Below, piece after piece: positions 59,431 to 64,000 of a stretch of DNA of 64,000 nucleotides. Position numbers and translations under genes: made by a program. Every line of letters begins with the position of its first letter. The first letter of the stretch is position 1. The DNA is from MD308 sp051888795 (lineage in GTDB: Bacteria > Bacillota > Clostridia > Lachnospirales > Lachnospiraceae). The notes beneath the pieces are model-generated. The model was not told where the DNA came from, searched no databases, and saw nothing but the letters and a program-made list of their open reading frames with translations. Where the stretch lies: the NCBI GenBank assembly GCA_051888795.1, contig JBJFCD010000149.1, positions 1 through 64,000 on the forward strand, given 5' to 3'.

Positions 59431-60441
59431 TTAGATAAAAAATGACAGGTAAATTAATGCTAACAGACTGGTTACCAGAGCGGTAACCAGTTTTTTTGTC
59501 AGATAAGTGAAAATAGAAATTCCGGTTCCATTAAGCATAGACTGAGTCTGGAAAGCAGCGCAAAATCCTCCGAATGAAGTGAGAAAGAGAGAAAGGATAA
59601 AGATTGTCTTCGCAGGCAGGGCAGAGGTACAAAGAAGCGTAATTCCTGCAGTAATTTCCAGACAGGACAAAAGAAAAATCTTTATAGCGGACTCTGGGAC
59701 TGGCAATTCAAAAAACAGCTGTGTCAGAACGGAGAAAGCAATAATATATGCTCCTATTTTTGTGATTGACTCTAATGCATCTGAAATTGCATGATCTAAA
59801 GGATTCTGTGAGGAAACGAAAGAAGCACAGGGAATATTACAGGTATCAGTATTTGCTGAAGAATTCTCTCTGCCTTTCTTCCTGCTTTTTAAATCATATC
59901 GAAATAAAAAGCTGCATAGGACCGGTGACAAAAACAGTATGAAAAGAGTCGGAATCGTTAAGGATTTATTTTTGAAATTCTGCATTACAAGAAAACTGAT
60001 AATAAACATAGGGCTTGTATTATTACAAAAAGATACAAGATAACTGCATTCTGATCTGGAAATGTGGCCATGGCGATATAGATCTGCGGCAACTTTGCTC
60101 CCCATTGGGTAACCACATAAAAAGCCCGTGAGGACAGCAAAAGATCCATAAGGAGAAACATTAAAAATACGGCAGATAATCGGACTGGTCATGCGAAGCA
60201 GATATCGTACGGTATCTGTTTCTATACATAGATTGCATATGAGAATAAATGGAAACAAAGTAGGAAGTACAGTATTAAACCACAGTAGAAGCCCGCTTGA
60301 AGCACCGGAAAGCACTGCTTTGGGAAAAAATAGCATGGCAAAAAAAAGAATCACTAGAAGAGCAGATGACAGTATATTTTTTAACTGCTTATTATAAAAA
60401 GCTTTCCCGATAAATTGATGAAAAACTAACAAAAAATCCAT
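59431..60441 (-). CDS. ylbJ: Sporulation integral membrane protein YlbJ
   Basis: Multi-spanning membrane protein needed for spore cortex or coat formation in Bacillus, related to nucleoside-recognition (Gate) transporters. The 336-residue protein has about eight hydrophobic segments; LLLWFNTVLPTLFPFILICNL and the repeated VLTGFLCGYPMGSKVAADL / CNNTSPMFIISF region are the conserved Gate motif. ATG 60441 has GTGAGG upstream. In Bacillus the order is ylbH-ylbI(coaD)-ylbJ in one direction; here ylbJ is inverted. Its 3' end encodes a terminator for the opposite strand. Confidence 0.9.
   Translation of the reverse strand: MDFLLVFHQFIGKAFYNKQLKNILSSALLVILFFAMLFFPKAVLSGASSGLLLWFNTVLPTLFPFILICNLCIETDTVRYLLRMTSPIICRIFNVSPYGSFAVLTGFLCGYPMGSKVAADLYRHGHISRSECSYLVSFCNNTSPMFIISFLVMQNFKNKSLTIPTLFILFLSPVLCSFLFRYDLKSRKKGRENSSANTDTCNIPCASFVSSQNPLDHAISDALESITKIGAYIIAFSVLTQLFFELPVPESAIKIFLLSCLEITAGITLLCTSALPAKTIFILSLFLTSFGGFCAAFQTQSMLNGTGISIFTYLTKKLVTALVTSLLALIYLSFFI
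59467..59497 (+). terminator. Terminator of the rsmD-coaD unit, inside the opposite-strand ylbJ
   Basis: ACTGGTTACC (59467-59476) pairs perfectly with GGTAACCAGT (59482-59491) around AGAGC, followed by T (59491-59497). It lies beyond the coiled-coil gene and within the last codons of convergent ylbJ. Confidence 0.9.
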
Positions 60442-60516
60442 AAAAACCTCACAAAACAAGGAATAGTTAAGAATCTTGCATTTAATTAATGTTCTTAAAT
60501 TATTGTATGGAACAGG

Positions 60517-60545
60517 TTGATTTTTTATGATTTGTGTACCATAAT
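60517..60545 (+). promoter_or_regulatory. Promoter of pepD
   Basis: TTGATT (60517-60522), 17-base spacer, CATAAT (60540-60545), 54 bases before the start codon. Confidence 0.55.
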
Positions 60546-60598
60546 GAAGTTAGAAAATGCATATTACTAAAATATGTCAAAAAGAGAGGTAACAAATA

Positions 60599-62047
60599 AT
60601 GGCAGTATTAGAAAATCTTGAACCAAAAAAAGTATTTCATTTTTTTGAAGAATTATGTCAGATTCCTCATGGAACATTTGACACTAAACGTATCAGTGAT
60701 TACTGTGTGAAATTTGCAGAAGATCGCGGTCTGGAAGTGATCCAGGATGAGGCAAATAATGTGATCATCAAGAAAGGCGGAACCGAAGGATATGAAAACA
60801 GTGAGCCGGTAATTCTTCAGGGACATCTGGATATGGTTTGCGAAAAAACACCGGATTCCGCACATGATTTTAAGAACGATCCTCTAGAACTTTATGTCGA
60901 GGATGGGTATGTAAAAGCGAAAGACACAACGCTTGGCGGAGACGACGGAATTGCAATTGCTATGGCTATGGCAGTGCTGGACAGTGATGATATTGCTCAT
61001 CCACCGATTGAGGTAGTATTTACAACGGACGAAGAGACAGGAATGGGCGGGGCAACAGCAATTGACCTTTCTGTTTTAAAAGGAAGAAAGTTATTGAATA
61101 TTGACTCAGAGGTAGAAGGTATTTTAACGGCAGGATGTGCCGGAGGAATTGCTCTTACCACTGAAATTCCGGTTTCAAGAGAAGAAAAGAGCGGATCTTT
61201 GGTTACACTTGCTATCAGCGGACTTCAGGGTGGTCATTCCGGAATTGAGATACATAAACAGCGCGGCAATGCTCATAAGATGATGAGTCGTCTTCTGAAT
61301 ATGATCGGTGAAGAAACAGAGATTTCTCTTATAGATATCCAGGGAGGATCTAAAGATAATGTAATTCCTATGAACAATACAGCAAAGATTCTTGTTGCTG
61401 AGTCCGATGCCCAAAAAGTAGTAAAGATAGCAGAAGAAATGAAAGCAATCTGGGATCATGAGTTTATGGGAGATGAACCGACTCTATGCGTAGAAGCAAA
61501 CGTAAAGGCAGATGTTTGTGAGAAAGTGTTTGACAAAGATAGTACAGATAGGATTATCAATTATCTTATGCTCAGTCCATGCGGGGTTCAAGGCTACAGC
61601 CGTAAGCTGCAGGGACTTGTTGAGAGTTCTCTGAATGTCGGGATTGTTGAGACGGAAGAAGCGTGTGTGAAAGTATATCACATGATCCGAAGTTCTGTTG
61701 AAAGTCAGAAAAAGTATATCTATGTTCAGTTAAAGCAGCTTGCTGAAATGGTTGGTGCAAAAGCAACTGTTACAAGCCAGTATCCGGCATGGCAGTATGA
61801 CCCGAATTCTGAGCTTCGGCAAGTGATGATGAGTACATATAAGGAACTGTTTGGAAAAGAACCTGAAGTTTTCTCGGTTCACTGTGGACTTGAATGTGGT
61901 CTGTTCCTGGGAAAGAGACCGGATCTTGACTGCGTATCAATTGGACCGAACCTTCTGGATGTTCATTCTTTCAATGAAAAAGTAGATATTGCATCTGTGG
62001 AACGTACATGGGCTTATGTAAAAGCAATTCTTGCAGCATTGAAATAG
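60599..62047 (+). CDS. pepD: Aminoacyl-histidine dipeptidase (beta-Ala-His dipeptidase, M20)
   Basis: Cleaves Xaa-His dipeptides. The 482-residue protein has the M20 dizinc layout: HLDMVCEK (first histidine), TTLGGDDGIA (bridging aspartate), TTDEETGMGGA (catalytic glutamates), DSEVEGIL, and the second-zinc histidine region VHCGLECGLF. Length is typical. AGAGAGG precedes the ATG. Together with aminopeptidase P and the POT transporter it hints at peptide use. Confidence 0.95.
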   Translation: MAVLENLEPKKVFHFFEELCQIPHGTFDTKRISDYCVKFAEDRGLEVIQDEANNVIIKKGGTEGYENSEPVILQGHLDMVCEKTPDSAHDFKNDPLELYVEDGYVKAKDTTLGGDDGIAIAMAMAVLDSDDIAHPPIEVVFTTDEETGMGGATAIDLSVLKGRKLLNIDSEVEGILTAGCAGGIALTTEIPVSREEKSGSLVTLAISGLQGGHSGIEIHKQRGNAHKMMSRLLNMIGEETEISLIDIQGGSKDNVIPMNNTAKILVAESDAQKVVKIAEEMKAIWDHEFMGDEPTLCVEANVKADVCEKVFDKDSTDRIINYLMLSPCGVQGYSRKLQGLVESSLNVGIVETEEACVKVYHMIRSSVESQKKYIYVQLKQLAEMVGAKATVTSQYPAWQYDPNSELRQVMMSTYKELFGKEPEVFSVHCGLECGLFLGKRPDLDCVSIGPNLLDVHSFNEKVDIASVERTWAYVKAILAALK

Positions 62048-62078
62048 AAGAATCAATTAAGTATTATAAAAGTATCAT

Positions 62079-62119
62079 AAAAGGATTCATCCCTTAAGAA
62101 TAAGAGGTGGGTCCTTTTT
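62079..62119 (+). terminator. Probable terminator after pepD
   Basis: AAAAGGA...CCC pairs imperfectly with GGG..TCCTTTTT, the stem interrupted by a bulge, ending in five T. Confidence 0.5.
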
Positions 62120-62158
62120 CATATAGTAAAAAAAACAGAACAGGATAGGCTGTATAAG

Positions 62159-62896
62159 ATGAACAATAAAATCAGATTTCCAGAAAATCTTTTTAGTATT
62201 TTTAAAATGATTCTGTATATTTTCGCATTTTCCGTTTTTGCCGTTATATTAATGGAAAATATTCAAAATGCCGGTCATCGAAATGAAATGCAGAAGAAAA
62301 CGGTTTCGGACAGTTATTTCCGCGCTGATTTCTTTTCGGAAGAAATGTGGAAAGACGAAGAAATCCTTTCAGATCAATGCAGAAAATATCTTAAAAATGT
62401 GGAAAAAGAAGCGAGTTATTATCCAATTCCGGAATCAAGTGTGGATAAGTCATTAAAAACATCTTTCATTAACAGCTGGATGATGGAACGGACATATAAC
62501 GGTAAAAGAGGGCATGAAGGAACAGATATTATGGCTTCGGAAAATGTGAGAGGGTTATATCCTGTGGTCAGCATTTCGGATGGAACCGTGACAAACTGCG
62601 GATGGCTTGAAAAAGGCGGGTATAGGATTGGAATAACATCGGATAGTGGTACTTATTATTACTACGCTCATTTAGACTCTTATGCTAACATAAAAGAAGG
62701 CGACAGGGTAAGGGCCGGGGAATTTATCGGTTATATGGGAGACTCCGGATATGGGCCGGAAGGGACTAAGGGAAAATTTGATGTGCATCTGCATGTAGGA
62801 ATTTATTTTTATTGTGAAGGAGAGGAAATAAGCGTAAATCCGTACTATTTACTGAGAGTGCTGCAAAATAATAAATTAAAATACGCTTATTCCTAG
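62159..62896 (+). CDS. M23 family metallopeptidase (LytM-type), membrane-anchored
   Basis: Cell-wall endopeptidase candidate. The 245-residue protein has one N-terminal membrane helix (about 13-32), a linker, and a C-terminal M23 domain (about 115-235) with the zinc ligands HEGTD and the VHLHVG motif, so it appears catalytically intact. The arrangement (single helix, outward M23 domain) resembles SpoIIQ-like or other sporulation M23 proteins, but this is an inference. No strong ribosome binding site is visible (AGGCTG). Confidence 0.85.
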   Translation: MNNKIRFPENLFSIFKMILYIFAFSVFAVILMENIQNAGHRNEMQKKTVSDSYFRADFFSEEMWKDEEILSDQCRKYLKNVEKEASYYPIPESSVDKSLKTSFINSWMMERTYNGKRGHEGTDIMASENVRGLYPVVSISDGTVTNCGWLEKGGYRIGITSDSGTYYYYAHLDSYANIKEGDRVRAGEFIGYMGDSGYGPEGTKGKFDVHLHVGIYFYCEGEEISVNPYYLLRVLQNNKLKYAYS

Positions 62897-62958
62897 AGTT
62901 ATGAAAAAATATATGTTATACTTTATCGTGCGAATAAATTATCATTTGGAGGAATGGC

Positions 62959-64000
62959 ATGAAGCTGCCTGAAGTTTTTGAACAAAAGATGAGGGAACTT
63001 TTAAAAGAAGAGTTTCCGGAATACATTGCCTGTTATGAAGAACCACGCTATTATGGACTGCGTGTTAATACGCTTAAGATATCTGTGGAAGATTTCAAAA
63101 AGATATGCCCGTTTGAAATCCGTCCGATTCCGTGGATTGAAAATGGATTTTATTATGATGGAGAGAATGTGGTGCCGTCCAAACATCCATATTATTTTGC
63201 GGGATTATATTATCTGCAGGAGCCAAGTGCTATGACGCCGGCAAGCAGACTGCCGGTTGAACAGGGAGATAAAGTTCTGGATGTGTGTGCCGCACCGGGA
63301 GGAAAGGCAACAGAATTAGGAGCAAAGCTTGGAAATACAGGCGTTTTGATTGCCAATGATCTGAGTAATTCCAGAGCAAAAGGACTTCTGAAAAATGTTG
63401 AAGTGTTCGGTATCGGTAATGTACTGGTACTAAGTGAAGAGCCGGGAAAGCTTGAAAATTATTTCCCTGAATACTTTGATAAAATACTGATTGATGCACC
63501 ATGCTCAGGGGAAGGAATGTTTCGGAAAGATAAAAAGATGGTAAAAGCATGGGAAGAACATGGACCGGAGTTCTTCAGTAATATTCAGAAGAGTATTATT
63601 CTGCAGGCTGCCCGGATGCTTAAACCGGGAGGAATGATGCTTTATTCCACTTGTACATTTGACAGCAGGGAAAATGAACAGGTCATTGAACATTTATTAA
63701 AAGAATATCCTGAATTTCATGTTGTTCCTATGAAAGACTACGAAGGTTTTTGCCATGGAATGCCGGAATTTACTGATTTGAAAAATGAAGAGATTGCTGA
63801 TACAGTGCGTATTTTTCCTCATAGGATGAAAGGTGAGGGACATTATCTTGCTCTGCTTCAAAAGGGGCAAACTGTGAGTAACTTTTCTTATGCTCTTCCG
63901 CGTAAGGGAAAGAAAAAGCTGCCGGAGGATCTGGAGCTTTTCCTGAAAGATATTTCGTGGGAGCTTGACAGTACAAGAATGGATATTCATGCAGAGAAAG
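62959..64000 (+). CDS. NOL1/NOP2/Sun family rRNA cytosine-C5 methyltransferase (RsmF-like), cut by window end
   Basis: S-adenosylmethionine-dependent m5C methyltransferase acting on 16S rRNA. The visible 347 codons have no stop. Motifs are VLDVCAAPGGKATE (SAM site), DAPCSGEGMFRK and LYSTCTF with the two catalytic cysteines, and the QEPSAM segment. The part after 300 (HYLALLQKG, then the basic linker) is the start of the C-terminal domain seen in RsmF-like Firmicute proteins of about 450 residues. GGAGG lies 7 bases before the ATG. Target base cannot be told. Confidence 0.92.
   Translation, partial: MKLPEVFEQKMRELLKEEFPEYIACYEEPRYYGLRVNTLKISVEDFKKICPFEIRPIPWIENGFYYDGENVVPSKHPYYFAGLYYLQEPSAMTPASRLPVEQGDKVLDVCAAPGGKATELGAKLGNTGVLIANDLSNSRAKGLLKNVEVFGIGNVLVLSEEPGKLENYFPEYFDKILIDAPCSGEGMFRKDKKMVKAWEEHGPEFFSNIQKSIILQAARMLKPGGMMLYSTCTFDSRENEQVIEHLLKEYPEFHVVPMKDYEGFCHGMPEFTDLKNEEIADTVRIFPHRMKGEGHYLALLQKGQTVSNFSYALPRKGKKKLPEDLELFLKDISWELDSTRMDIHAEK

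Noticed and set aside
1..64000. CRISPR arrays, prophage or insertion sequences
   Set aside because: No regularly spaced repeats, transposase, integrase or phage structural genes were seen on either strand.

Overview
The window is an ordinary-looking chromosomal segment of a low-GC, anaerobic, spore-forming Firmicute, most likely a Lachnospiraceae member of the Dorea / Mediterraneibacter / Blautia kind. The evidence is the complete Rnf ferredoxin:NAD oxidoreductase operon in clostridial order (rnfCDGEAB), spore-related genes (an alpha/beta SASP, a GerW/YtfJ protein, YlbJ), a biotin-dependent sodium-pumping decarboxylase cluster, strong AGGAGG-type ribosome binding sites and frequent TTG/GTG starts. 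The genus is an inference; no rRNA gene is present. I see no phage, insertion sequence or CRISPR array.

Layout. 1-1.8 kb: the end of a tRNA-Thr and a two-gene ABC importer lacking its binding protein. 1.9-10.7 kb: queH, argH, asd, ppk, topB, a left-handed beta-helix protein and mgsA. 10.8-16 kb: a sodium/solute symporter, a 2-isopropylmalate synthase fused to an AraC-type DNA-binding domain, and an amidohydrolase. 16.2-20.1 kb: an FtsX-type ABC exporter with an extra N-terminal membrane module, and a GNAT acetyltransferase. 20.2-23.5 kb (minus strand): aminopeptidase P and a POT peptide transporter. 23.9-29.2 kb: a Na+-decarboxylase cluster with two different carboxyltransferases around one biotin carrier, one beta pump subunit and one unusual gamma subunit. 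29.4-35 kb: an RpiR regulator, an HI0933-type flavoprotein, a membrane protein, cmk, ispH and an S1 protein. 35.2-43.5 kb: rnfCDGEAB, followed by small membrane proteins, apbE (which flavinylates RnfD/RnfG), a NusG-II protein and a Gx transporter. 43.5-52.6 kb: ruvAB, zapA, a U32 protein, an FtsW/RodA-PBP pair, DUF2953 (YtfI-like) and YtfJ. 52.7-57.3 kb: rpmB, an Asp23 protein, a DAK2 kinase and recG. 57.3-64 kb: SASP, rsmD, coaD, a coiled-coil protein, ylbJ (opposite strand), pepD, an M23 peptidase and a truncated NOL1/NOP2/Sun rRNA methyltransferase.

How the genes work together. The Rnf complex and the biotin decarboxylase are two ion pumps that share sodium/proton energetics in a fermenting cell; apbE supplies Rnf's covalent flavins. 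POT transporter, aminopeptidase P and PepD suggest peptide use. Synteny such as rpmB-yloU-yloV-recG and rsmD-coaD-ylbJ matches known Firmicute gene order.

The most striking item is the LeuA-AraC fusion at 12672-14660: a full-length leucine-biosynthesis enzyme with its leucine-sensing domain runs, in one open frame, into a complete two-helix-turn-helix AraC domain. This suggests a leucine-responsive enzyme that is also a transcription factor. Other points worth attention are the double carboxyltransferase cluster, the lipoprotein-like gamma subunit, the cysteine-rich tail on RnfE, the ftsW/pbp overlap and a terminator encoded inside the ylbJ coding sequence.
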